From contig OY720350.1 in the NCBI GenBank assembly GCA_963082975.1, positions 38,732,660 through 38,796,659 of the forward strand: DNA of 64,000 nucleotides, in the 5' to 3' direction. This document shows, piece after piece, positions 50,656 to 63,001 of this stretch. Each line of letters opens with the position of its first letter. Positions within the stretch are counted from its first letter, which is position 1. The stretch comes from Labia minor (Eukaryota > Arthropoda > Insecta > Dermaptera > Spongiphoridae). Below the pieces are notes generated by a model that ran no database searches, was not told the DNA's origin, and was given only the letters and a program-made list of their open reading frames with translations. The translations under genes were made by a program, and so were the position numbers.

Positions 50656-53600
50656 AGTTTTATATTTCTAAGAAATTAATAAGAATTCAATAAAAAAAAT
50701 AATGATTGTATTTTTTTTGTAATATAATATCAATCGTATTTATTAAAAATAAAAGATTTTATAAATAACTATAAATATATTATGACACACTTTTAGGGAC
50801 TTTGAGGTTTCTAACATCTCAATAAATTATCAATTAATAATTGATAATTAATAGATATTAATTTATTTTTTCAGTTGACATTTTTTTTAAAGGATTAAAA
50901 AAAAATTCAAATTAAAGCTTTAAAATCACTATAAAATAATATTTTAAATATTTCGAACTATTTCGGTTTTTCTCTTGATTTATAAATATGTATTATAAAT
51001 ATCAAGCAAATTATTTTTATCTTGAAATAAAATGTTGGTTGTTAATGGAAGTCGATTTGCACTCATTAGAACATATGACACCATAAAAATGAGCATAATA
51101 GGATTATGTGCTATACATATATAATATAGAATATAACTGTAACAGTTATTACTGAGAATTAATAATTAATATAATAAATTCTATAAACTTTCGACATTAT
51201 ACAAATGTTTTAAGCAAATCTTCCACTGCGGGGTTATTCCCATTTGAAAGTTTAGTGAAAATTTTTGTTTAAATCCCCCGCAGATGTATCAATCTATGAT
51301 TCTTATTGGGGATATACACATACATACAATTTTAATGTTTTAGATCCTTAATAACTTATACTTTAAATTTATACTATTGAAATAAATCATGTTATAATTT
51401 ATGTTAACTATAACTTAGTTCCTGGTAAAAAAATAAAGAATTTCTTTAAAGAAATATTTAAATATATATATATATATATATATATTTCTTGAATTTTTTT
51501 ATCAACTTCAAGTCAAAAGAGAGCAATTCCATTTCTTAAAAATATAAATTAAAAGAGAGTAAATTTTCTTCTACCATTTAAAATTTCTATTTTTAGTACC
51601 ATACTAAATAAATACTATAGTCAAAATCATTGCACATATATTTACTACTAATCTTCAAAATAATATTTTAAAAAAAATAGGACTAGATTTTAAATTGATA
51701 TATTATAAAACTATTACAAACGATGGTTTTAATTTTTCATGAAAATATTTAAAAATAATTTGAGAATTCTTATTAATTTCTTAATATTATATTAAAATAC
51801 ATTAAAAAGTGGGGCGAGAGTCATGTCTTCTATTTAAAGAAATAAAATTATGTAGGAATGTTTCTACTATAAGATATAAATTAAATATATTTATTATTCA
51901 ATATGAAATGTTTTATAATTATTATTAAATATTAAATTAATTAGCCTGTTAAGTTGATAATTAATTTTTTTCGGCAAGATTAAAAATTAGATAAAATGTT
52001 CAATTTATATAAACATTAATGAATTGTTAACAATTATCATAAATATTTTTTTTTAGTTTAGGGTAAATTGACTTAGAAAATATTTGCCCTAAGTTTACAT
52101 ACTATGATTAATTAATTAATCAACATAATTAAAATCACATTTAAGGAAACATTCTAACAATTATGGCAGTATATTTCAATTATTTCTAAATTGTTATTTA
52201 TTTCTTTACTGAGACATGACCCTAAAACATATTTATATTTTCCAGTTAAGTTTCAGCATATATATATATATTTTGAAAACTATAAATACAAATTTATATA
52301 GGTATGTATTTATAATTATAGTATATTAAATGTATATATATAGATATTATATATTTATTAATTGATTGATATTCAAATTGAATATTTTAGAACACAATAT
52401 ATAATAATATAATGAGAAAATCGAAAATAAATTCCATTTTTTCCATTTATCTCAAAATTGATCTGAAATAGATGATAATTATTTTCAAGGCACCAGGTTG
52501 AAATAAGTGTATCCATTAAAGATAATAAAAAAAGAAATAATTAATTTATACAAATTAGATAACAATCCAATAATATAATAAAATATTAATATATATTTAT
52601 ATAAAATATTTGATAATTAACTCAAAAATATAATAAATTAAATTTAAATTTATATATATCAGTTTCATAATATAATTTGAATTTATTTTAAAAATTAATA
52701 TCAAAAAATTGTGATGTAGATTTTGATAAAAAAATTATATATATATATATATAGAAGATGATATATGTAATTATATATTTATAAATATATGTCTGGACCT
52801 AAAGTTAGAAGGTGTAAAATATTTGATAACATTTTTCTTAATAGGGTTATTTTTTTATACTTATTTAAGATGTGCAATTATTGAACGATTTATTAAAATA
52901 CTAATAATATTAATGAGATAATTGACATGAACGTCAACAACTTCAAAAATAGTATATCAAAGCACTGGTTTTAATGTAATTCTTTTGGGTGAAAATCACT
53001 TAGTGTTATAAGCGCATGGATTTTTAGAATATTTTTAATTCTCTTTGTCATTGTTGACGTTCATTATGATTTGTTTTTCCTTTGTAAACTAACATTTATT
53101 AATATTATAATAAATCCAGTGATTAAATGACATTTAAAAAAAAAAAAAAATATTTTTATTATATATTAAAAAATCGAGAAAATCATTAAAAAATATAAAA
53201 CACATTTATATACATTTATTACATTTAAAACGTCTTATATATAATATATAATATATGTATATATTCAAATTCTTTTTAAGAAAACTACATATTTCGATTT
53301 TGTAAATTGTGTTCGTTGATAAAATGTATATTTTTAATTATATTTTGTTATTAAAATCTAATTCAATTGATTCATTCAAAATTCACATTGATTATCCTAT
53401 TACCCGTTAATATATATTTATATTTGGTATGTCTTTTATATATATATATATATGACATTTTTTATAAAATAGGCAGGTGCAGTGTTGTTTGGTGTTCTAT
53501 TTATTTGATAAACAATATTTTTCTTATAGAATAAAATCTAAGCACATTTATAAAATATTTGAAACACGTTTAATGTCATATATCTCATGCTCTTATCTAA

Positions 53601-55010
53601 TCAATGGTCTTAAAAATGACGTGCTTATTTTATTATTTTATATTATCTTGAAAAAATTAATTTTAGATCATAAAAGGGTATAAAATATATTACAAGTATT
53701 TTGTATTAAACCTTTTGGCAAAAGGAATTTATCAATGTTTTAGTAAATACGAAGAAATAAATATTATTATCTTAATACAAGGAGAAATATATATCTAAAA
53801 TATTTAAATTTTCAAATCTCCTACAAAGAAATTTTATTATATACCTTTTTCCGTAATATAAATAAAATACAATATTTTATATACCTATTTATTTATATTC
53901 ACGTCTAGTTTTTATTTTTTTTAGTATTTTATTTTTATTTATTTACAAAATTCAATGAGAAAAATATATTTCTTTTCACTTAAGCTCTTTCAATATTCTT
54001 TTAAGTATTTGAATATATTTTAATTTCAAAAGTGAAAGATTTTTTTTCTAATTAACAAAAAATAAACAAACTTTTTTGATTTATATTTGATTAGTACCCG
54101 TGTCTATGTTTATTAGTTTTTTTATCATTTGAAGTTAAATACTTATATAAAAATATTTACAAAACTAATAAATTTATTATTATTTGTGTTTTATTTAGTT
54201 AAATAAAAAATTATATTTTTTTGTTTTAATTGGAACATTTTTCAATGATAATGAACAATTTTCATTATAATCTCTTTCAAGAGATATTCTAATAAAACAA
54301 TTGAATTTTTTTTTATATTTAAAAATTATATAATTTATATGTGAAGGGGAATTTTAAAATGTTAACAAATGTTTTACACCTTCCACTTTATAATTAATAA
54401 ATATTTTTTTAATGGTTAGTAGCATTTAAAATAAGTATCACAATAAAAGTGATCAATATATTTGAGATAGCTCTATTTTGTTTTTTATTATTTTTTTCCT
54501 TAAATAAAACAAATAAAAACAAGTAAATATGATTGTGCTTTTTTATATAAAATTTATAAAATAAAAATCTCAAAACATATATATATATATATATATTATT
54601 AAAAAATAATGATATATATTATATTTATATAAGTTTATTTTTCGTACATATATATCTGTCAGATATAAAATAATAAAATGACTTATTTTTATAAAGAAAT
54701 AATGGAGTTGTCCAAATATGTAGTATATATTGGGCATATGTAATCTGAAATACATTATTTCCACATTTATCTTTGCATTTACATATAATTTTCACACTTA
54801 AACACCATAGCATTGAAAAGCAAACAAATATTTTATTTATATTTGAACAATATATAGATATATAGATAGCTATGCTTTTTAACATTTGGAATAGGAAACA
54901 ATGCCTGTTTTCTTTTACATATGTTTAAAAATTAAAATTTTCCCATTTGACGACGATGATTAAAATTATTTTATGAAAAAAAGAATAAATAAAGGATAGA
55001 ATGATTATCC
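49240..55010. other. Gene-poor AT-rich desert
   Basis: 5.8 kb with no host exon that I can support on either strand. It is dominated by AT-rich low-complexity DNA and (TA)n tracts (for example near 50625-50652 and 51464-51484). The only structured item is the short inverted repeat at 52927-53064. Confidence 0.5.
52927..53064. repeat. Short inverted-repeat element
   Basis: ATGAACGTCAACAA at the left end and its exact complement at the right end bracket 138 bp. It could be a small MITE; the target duplication is unclear. Confidence 0.45.
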
Positions 55011-58000
55011 CTAAAGAAGTGTACATTTCTTCTTGTTGGTTTTATAGTTGGCCTTCAAGGGTGGTCGCTCTGAGAGCTGAAATTTTCTAACAATACGTAC
55101 CAATTCATGAAAAGCTTGGTCAACGTTCATACGCACTTTAGCCGAACATTCGATGTATGGAATTTTCAATGTTCTTGAAAGCAATTGTGCATCGGCCGTT
55201 GATACCTTAAATATAAAAAAAAATAAGATTTATTTTTATAAATTAAAATTAGCTGAAGTGTCTTCACTCGACTATCTCGCAATTTGAATTGGATTAAATA
55301 ACATAATATATTATATTTAAATTAAATTTAATTAATTATAAATTAAAATTAATAAATAATATTTATTAAACCAGTGCACGTTTGGCTCTTTGTTGATGGA
55401 ACCACGTCACGTGTTGGCGCGTGAGATTTGCAGTGTTAAAAAATTAATTCTGGTAATTTCAGCGATTCAATCAAGCTGAAATTCTATATATAGCAGTTTT
55501 ATACAATTTTTAATCATATGAAAAATTATCAAACATATATCTTTACTTTTACGGTAACTTTAGAGGAAAAAAAATCAAAACGTTGTATGTAATGACCCTC
55601 TTCCGGTTGAGCTACATTTCTCAAAAGTTGATAGAAAACTACAAATTTTGAATAATGCCCATGCACCAAATTTCATGATTCTAGCTCAAACCGTTTTTGC
55701 GTAATATTGTCTACATACACACCGACAGACAGACATTTTTCTCAACCTTAGTGAAAATGATTCAGGAACCTTCAAAACGTATAAAAACATCAAAATCTCA
55801 ACATCGAAAATTTTCGTGATCGCAATACTATCTCTGGCGAGATAGTAAAAATCACAAAAAATAAATTTAATTTGTTCAAGTAAATAATGAATCTTGAAAA
55901 AGTGTTAGAATATTGGATAATTATTAAATGTTGAAAAATCTTACAATACATCGTTTACTATTAATTTTTTAGATATATATCAAATCATATCAAATAACAA
56001 TTGTTTTTTATTTAAAAAGTGATTGAAAATTTCTTAGTATAAAACATTTCATGTATTTATTGAATATTTTAGTTATTTTTCAATTTTTTAACCCCTAATT
56101 TTAGAATTTCATTTTAGAATTTTAATTTAAGGTTCGTTTTAATAAATATTTAACTTATATTAGTGAATAAGTAAACCCATTTTATATTATTCATTGATTA
56201 GAACAATCATTATTAGGAACGATGTATGAGAATGAGAATATTAATATATAAATGGACACATTGACACACCTATACATTTTGCAGGACTTGGAAAACCTAG
56301 AGTCCTCCAATTACTCACCACTCAGGAGACTAGACTTCAATAGAAATCATCTGATTGGGGACCGATATGCTCTATTTAAATCGGGGACATTTATACAACT
56401 AAGGTCAACAAACGCAAGACAATTACAATTTTACGTGGGAAGAAACAGATACACATTGGACCCAAATCAAGTCTGCACCTTGTGCAATTTAATTAAAAAA
56501 AGAGGATTTATTCCACTTCCTGATAGAATGCCCTATTTACGCTCCGCCAAGAGATGAATACATCATGAAGTATGTGTACCCATGTGAGGAGGTACATGAG
56601 GGTAATTTTATTTTTTTAAATCCTACAAAACGCTGGGAACGACACCCAATTGACGGACAGTCATAAATACATTTCAAGCGCACTGAAAATAAGATCGAAT
56701 GACGCGGGGTTTTTTCTATTGTTACTGTAAAATTTTGTGATTCGATGTGATTTGTATGCCGAGTTGACAAGGACGGGCAGGGTTTTGTTATTGCTGTTTG
56801 TATATAAGTTTGTATGAAGTTATTATATTCAATTTAAACGCATTCGTAACCATTAACTAAAATAGAAATCATTTGTAAACATGAAAATGTGTAATCTCTC
56901 CCGAATAATGGGGAAAAAAATATAAAATTCCAAGAATGTATAAAATTTCTTAATAAATGGATGATTGTATATATTTAATAAACTGAGAGATTTGTGAGTT
57001 GTGAGTGAGAAAAAAAGAGAGAAAAACCTCTTAAATTTGAATTAAATGTTTTTGTTTTTTACGTATTTAACTATTTTTGTTGCGTTTACATGGAGTTTTT
57101 TGTTTGTATCGAGTCTCTAATATCACTGAATGTATTAAATCAGGTGGTATTTATATGGAACGACATTTTTGTTATTATTATTGTTATTAAAAAAAAAAAT
57201 TTTGTCCTCTTACATCTCAAATTTTATAAGTTATTTTGCTTGATTGTTTTGGAACATTATAAAAGATGAAATTGTATAGTTTGTATGTCGAATTGGCAAA
57301 AGCAAATAAAGATTATTATTATTATTATTATATAAATATATATGTTGATTTCAATTTTTATATATTAAATAGTATTCGAAAATAAAACAGAGATTCTATT
57401 TTATATAAATAGAAAGAAAAATATATTCATGAGTAAAGTATGCTAAAAATAGGGCTTAATGGCGCACCCATAGGGTGTGGTCTGTGTATTATTATTTATT
57501 TACTTTTTTAATAATTTTCTTTCCTATTATAAATTTTAAACTTTTAAATAAATCAAGATATTGTTTCTGTATATATAGAATTTAAAATAATCCCAAAATA
57601 TAAAAGTTGAGATTTGCATTTAGTATTCAAAGTATTTATTTAAATATATTTTGAATTATTGAATGAATAATAGTATTATGATCTAATTATATTTTTAATG
57701 AATATGTGAACTTACCGCTCGTTGGTGATCTAGATCAGCCTTATTGCCCACCATAAGCATTGGAAATTCATCTCTGTCTTTAACTCTTAAAATTTGCCTA
57801 TGAAATTTATGCATTTCATCAAATGATGCTCTATCCGTCACTGAGAATACTAAAAGAAATCCTTCTCCTGATCGCATGTATTGTTCTCTCATTGCCGAAA
57901 ACTCATCTTGTCCTGCAGTATCAAGAACTAAAAAAAATATTATGGTTAGCTCTTATAATTAATTTGAATACATATTATTTATTAATTAATGAAATGAATC

Positions 58001-61000
58001 TGTTTATTCATATTCTAGGAAGATGATTATTATTATAAAAAGTATATAATAAAAAATAATGATATTATTTAAAGTATTCTTACTATCCAATTTCGCTGGA
58101 ATATCATCGATGACACATTGTTTTGTGTAGGAATCTTCGATTGTAGGATCGTAATCAGTGACAAAATAACTCTGTAAAATGAATGGATAAATACAATTAA
58201 TCAACGAATGATTATATTATACTAATTTTGTTCATGAATAAATTGTATATATTATAAATAAAAAATATATATGAAGACCTTAGAGCGAAACAATGGTAAG
58301 CCACTTTTGTAGAAAATTGTTTTATTCTTAATTATATATATCTAAGAAATAATAGTTGCTGACTTTTTCCCTTTACTGATATTACATATTGAGCAAATTT
58401 TCATATATGCAGTAAACCCAATGTTTTCTATCTTTTCTCTAAACTTTAAACTGCAATATCTGAACATTTTGATTTTGTGGCTTACCACTGTTTAGCTCTA
58501 AGGTCTTCATATGTACGATATAATCAATAATAGCAAATATGTTAGAAATTACGTAAACCAGAGGTTCTTAAACTGTGGTCCGCGGACCCCTGGGGGTCCA
58601 CGAAGCCTTTACTGGGGGTCCGCAAAGCCATCGTACAGGTGCACGAGAAAATGATGAGTCAGTTAAAACTTTTTTTAATATAAAAGGAGCGATGGCATGG
58701 CTTTGTGAGGAAACTGAGATCAAATACCCAAATTCAACGAAATGTGCAAGAAAACTATTGCTACCGTTTCCATCTTCATATTTAGCTGAATTTTCTCTCT
58801 TCAATGTTATAATTTCTAATAAAATGTGTATTCTACAATATGCAAAAAAATCGTTATTCACCAATCACTGTTAGAAATATTCATCATATATCCTTGTTCT
58901 TATGAGATCGTAAGCCAGAAATTAACTAATAAAATGACCTAAAGTTGGGGTGGCGTCCGTCAAAAATTTTTTTTTCAAGTGGGGGTTCGCGGAGTACATA
59001 AGTTTAAGAACCTCTGACGTAAACGATTGAATCTAACTCAACTAGAGGAAATAATTTTCAATGGAAATATTTTGGAAATTATTTAATGGATTTTAATTTC
59101 CAAAATAGAGTGAAATCACTAAAATATAAAAATGATAATTAATGATCAAAATTAATTTATATTAATAATAAATACTTAAGTTTTGTGAATTTTTCAAAAT
59201 AAAAATCTTATTAAGACAAATTTATTTATAAAATTTAGAAGACAATAAGGTGGATATATATTGGTGTTCTATGTCTCGTGTTGTGAGTGTTGTCTATTTC
59301 CCAGGAGCGAAATTGTAATATTCTAATTCATGAAATAAAAATTATGTAATTTTAAACCAAAAAATAAAAGTTGTATATATATTGTTAGAATAAATTATTC
59401 CGTGATTCTATTAATTATATTTTATCATAAAATATTTTCTTGAATCAACATTAGTAAGTGGAATGGAGTGGATAGACTTTTTTATTTAATCATATATAGA
59501 AGAAAGGATTTATAATTTTTTAAACACAACAATTTGATATTTATAAACATTATTTTTGAAAGTTAAATTCTCATTTTTTTAAAATTAAAAAATAACTACT
59601 ATTTTTAGCTAAGTTTAAATTTAATAAATAATATTTTTTCTTATATAAAAATCGACTATAAATATATCATTTCCTTTAAACTAAGGAAAAATTATTTTTA
59701 TCAGTAATTTCTACATAAAGGTTCAGTACATGGGTATTTATTACAACGTACTGGTAGTAAAGCTGAATGGGTTCTTTCAGAAAGTAGAAAAAACTAACTA
59801 CAAAATCTTAGAAATACGCTAATATAAATTTTTAAAATTTTAATTAATTAAGATTGAAAATTAAGTTCTCTTAGTTTGTTTAATTATTTATAATAAAACA
59901 TATTTTCTTATAGATTGTTATTATGTGATTAAATTAAACCCCCATTTGAAACATATAAATGAGCACTTTTTTCCGAAATTTTGAATATTGAGATAGACCT
60001 CTTGCTTATAGAAAAGAAGTATCATTTGACAGGTTAGACATATATGTTAATCATCACTAATTCTTTATACACATATAAAAATAATCATAAATTAAATCTA
60101 GATAAAATTTTTTAACTTGAATTATATTTGTATGTATAATTATCTATTACGTCAGGTGAATGCAAATGAAAGTAAACTAATTACTAAATCAAAAGTGTTT
60201 TTGAATAAAAAAATTCTTATTAAATATTATTAATAGATTTTTTTAAATAAAAAAAAAAGTGTTATTTCAAACAAACTGTCAAATGTAGAATGAAATTCTA
60301 ATAGCAGTGTTATTTTTTGAATATAAAAATTAAAAAAAAATATTTTTCTTAAATAAATAAATTAAAAATTTTTAGAATATTTTAAACAAATTTATGATGA
60401 GAAAACAATATAATAAAATTTAAAGGTTAATATTATTAAAAGAGTTATGGAGAGAGTATATGGATAGATGATAGAAAGAGTAATTCTTTAGGTAGTTTAT
60501 AGTTCTTTTTAGACCATTATACAATAAAATAATCTTAATAGAAAATATATTAAAAACTTAAAAGGATAAATACATAATTTTAGAATTAATTATTTAAAAA
60601 CTTTCTCCTATATAAAAAGATTTTCTACATTTAAGGGCATGAAAAACTACTTCAATTTATCCATGTTTTTTTATTAATGAATTTTTTACCTTACTTTTCA
60701 TTTCGTTGACAATTAAAGAGGGGAAGAGTGGAGGGGAAAACCCACTTGAAACCTCAACCGGGGCGGGTCCCTTCATTCTAAATGTTGTTATTTTTTATTT
60801 TATTTTTTAAATGAAAAAAAATGTCAATTTTTAGATGTGAGTCATGTATACTTTTAATTGGGTTGACTCAATTATTTTTTTCTTTTTCTTTAAATATTAG
60901 TTCAATTTTTTTTTTAATGAATCGGAAATGTTTACTTATTTTATGAAATGAATAGTTTATCTATATTAATATTGATTAAATTGTTGAAGAAGAGGTAGGA

Positions 61001-61516
61001 AGCGCTTGCAGAGTTTGCTGGCATTTTTAATGAAATGAGCTCAAGGCAACCTGCGGCTTCCAACCCACGTCGATAAACATATAAGGCCATGAACAAGAAC
61101 GTGTCTCCTATGATGTCATACCACCCATCCGAATTTGAAAAACAGTAAAAATTCTATATTATAATAAAAAATGAACTAGTATTAATGGGATGACAAAGTG
61201 AAATAAGTAAATAATATGAGCATTAGGTAAAAAAATAAATATTCTTTGAATGGACATTATTTCAAAGAGAAATTATTCGGGTGGGGATTAAATATCAAAT
61301 ATGTATTAATTCAGGTAGAAATACAAGTAAATATTAAGAATGAGAAGTTGATAAATATTTGTAGGCTTAAAATAATAAAGTATTTTGAAATTTTCATAAC
61401 TTTTCTCTTACTTGTATAAATTGTATGGTGATTGCTGATTTTCCGACACCTCCCCCGCCAGTGACAACCAATTTATATGTTTGCGCATAACTTTGCCGAT
61501 CTGTTTGACGCGACAT
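55011..61516 (-). CDS. RRAS2: R-Ras2/TC21-type small GTPase
   Basis: Four exons on the minus strand: 61412-61516, 58084-58171, 57716-57927, 55011-55205. They join in frame to 199 residues. It is a plasma-membrane GTP switch of the R-Ras subfamily (Drosophila Ras64B). The start [18 protein letters not shown] is the R-Ras2 type. The P-loop is GGGGVGKS, switch [10 protein letters not shown], switch [19 protein letters not shown], with NKADLDHQ and ECSAK following. The C-terminal CTLL box predicts prenylation (terminal Leu favours geranylgeranyl). Two odd residues are Thr where Val9 (H-Ras numbering) is usual, and Asp where Glu62 is usual. The catalytic Gln and Gly positions are normal. Introns of 0.15, 2.5 and 3.2 kb hold many repeats. 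Identification is very secure. Confidence 0.96.
55253..55846 (+). repeat. 0.6-kb repeat family, copy D
   Basis: Full-length copy in R-Ras2 intron 3, starting CTGAAGTGTCTTCACTCGAC and ending in the perfect hairpin ACTATCTCTGGCGAGATAGT. It has the same internal order as copies A and C. Confidence 0.9.
56252..57335 (+). pseudogene. 5'-truncated LINE: zinc-knuckle end and 3' tail
   Basis: The frame encodes [19 protein letters not shown], then CTLCN. After a 1-base frame change in a run of seven A (about 56490-56496) it reads HFLIECP, giving a C-x2-C...H-x4-C knuckle like those at the end of LINE ORF2 proteins. The copy ends near 57311-57335 with AATAAAG followed by an ATT repeat, a common LINE 3' tail. 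It lies in R-Ras2 intron 3. Confidence 0.75.
58271..58510. repeat. MITE with GAAGACCTTAGAGC inverted repeats
   Basis: TGAAGACCTTAGAGC... GGTAAGCCAC at the left end (about 35 bp) matches the reverse complement of the right end with about two differences. 240 bp, non-coding, in R-Ras2 intron 1. Flanking ATAT is compatible with a TA target. Confidence 0.8.
58559..59016 (+). mobile_element. hAT deletion derivative with a transposase remnant
   Basis: Begins CAGAGGTTCTTAAACTG and ends AGTTTAAGAACCTCTG, with the exact 8-bp target duplication ACGTAAAC at 58551-58558 and 59017-59024. GGTCCGCGGACCCC and GGGGTCCGC repeats lie inside the left end. About 58680-58850 still reads [19 protein letters not shown], resembling the hAT transposase C-terminal FPSSYLxExxFS motif, with the rest deleted. 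458 bp, in R-Ras2 intron 1. Confidence 0.9.
59025..61411. other. R-Ras2 intron 1, remaining part
   Basis: No exon seen. A less AT-rich block at 60980-61140 (GCGCTTGCAGAGTTTGCTGG) and a short GC-rich patch at 60715-60775 are likely repeat remnants; neither has a frame or family that I recognise. Confidence 0.4.
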
Positions 61517-62508
61517 ATCTTTATAAATTAAATATAATTAACAAGAAAAAATAAAAAAATAGCACAAATAAATAATTTAAAACTGATTTCAGCCTAAAGA
61601 TGGCTGATAATCTGTACTACTGTGATAGGGAAAGGTACTGGCTGACAGGAATACCACCAGAACGAAATAACTAAATGACTTGTCAAACTACTACACTTTT
61701 AAAATAAAAATAACCATTTCCCCACTCCTCATTAGAATCAACTCTTTTGAATAGACTTAATATAAATTAAAATGACATTAAAAACATCACATTTTAATCT
61801 TATTTTAAAATAAAGTTAATATTAAGAAACAAAAAAAAATGTCAAAATGTGTCAATATGTTTATATTGTATATAAATAAAAAAATCTATATATATTTAAT
61901 TTATAAAATTATCTTAAATTGTCTTACAATTAAATAAAATGTATAATTTTAACATATTAAAAATAATTCAATTATTGAATTTATTTCTATCCAATTATAA
62001 TATATTTATTAAATTATAGCCCACATTCTTACGCTCATGAAATAATTATTTTATATTTAAAGTTACTTCAAATTATTTTAATACATTTATTTAATAATAT
62101 AAAATAGATTAAATTTTTGTTTAAAAAGCATGATTAACTTGAATTAAATCAATAATAAATTTGAAATATAGTACAATTCATGTTTAAAAAAGTAATTTTT
62201 TCTAATGTTTTAATAAAGTTAATCATAAAAAAATTACTCCTTGAATAAAATAGTTTTAAATATAATTTTTTAAAATATTCCGTAAAGTTGAGATTTAGTA
62301 AAAAAAAACCTAGAGTGCAGTATTGGTCAATAAGTGCCAACTCTGTTGTATTTGTTGACGTAAAACACGTAAAACGTCAAATACCACCACAACAAAGCAC
62401 TTTTATTTTGGAAATGTTTCCAAATATACAGATATAAATATATGTTGTTGGATTTGGTATAGTGAGACCAAGTGAGACGTAGAAGACTCTTTAAGTGAAT
62501 GCAATGCC
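61517..62508. promoter_or_regulatory. Probable shared promoter of R-Ras2 and the YccV-like gene
   Basis: A 992-bp divergent intergenic region. About 150 bp before the plus-strand start there is a short mirrored motif GACGTAAAACACGTAAAACGTC (TGACGT-type, as in CRE-like sites). This is suggestive only. Confidence 0.4.
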
Positions 62509-63001
62509 ATGCCTCTTAACCAAGGCGAACGCATTCAATTTTTTATACTTTTCTTTTGTGTTCCGGTACAATATATCCTAACAAACAACATTGGAAATGA
62601 AACAACACGAACTAAACTCGTTTTTCAATTAGTAAACGATTTAAAAAACCAATATTCCTTATTTAAAAGAAATCTTCTTCAATGGGTATCATTAGTGGTG
62701 AATGGTAACAAACCCTCTCCTAACATAGCACCTATATTATTTAATTTAATTTTTTATTTTTTTTACCTATTTTCAAGTATTAAATTTGAATTACTTCATC
62801 GAAAATAAAGATCATTCAAATTATGAAGATAATTCCAAGCCTGAGGTGTATACTTTAAAAGAAAACCATGGATTTTTTACAACTTCTCATCATATTCGCA
62901 ATGAAAGACCGGCGAATCTTCTTTTTCGAGTTGGCCAAGTTGTTAAACATAAAACTCTAGGTTATAGAGGTGTAATTAAAGGCTGGGATCTTAAGGCCAA
63001 G
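62509..63001 (+). CDS. YccV-like (hemimethylated DNA-binding domain) protein, 5' part
   Basis: Two exons, 62509-62704 and 62778-63001, join in frame (phase 1) and give the first 140 residues; the gene continues beyond what can be recognised. The start MPLNQGERIQFFILFFCVPV looks like a membrane anchor or signal segment. The end RVGQVVKHKTLGYRGVIKGWD is the opening of a YccV-like domain, as found in bacterial HspQ and animal FBXO21. No F-box is seen upstream, so it may be a shorter stand-alone protein. The donor AAG|GTGAGA at 63001 implies further exons. An overlapping ATG at 62504 gives only 26 codons. Function in animals is unclear. Confidence 0.72.

Noticed and set aside
58568..58874. Frames on both strands in the 58.6-kb region
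   Set aside because: They fall inside a hAT deletion derivative; only a short transposase remnant is meaningful.
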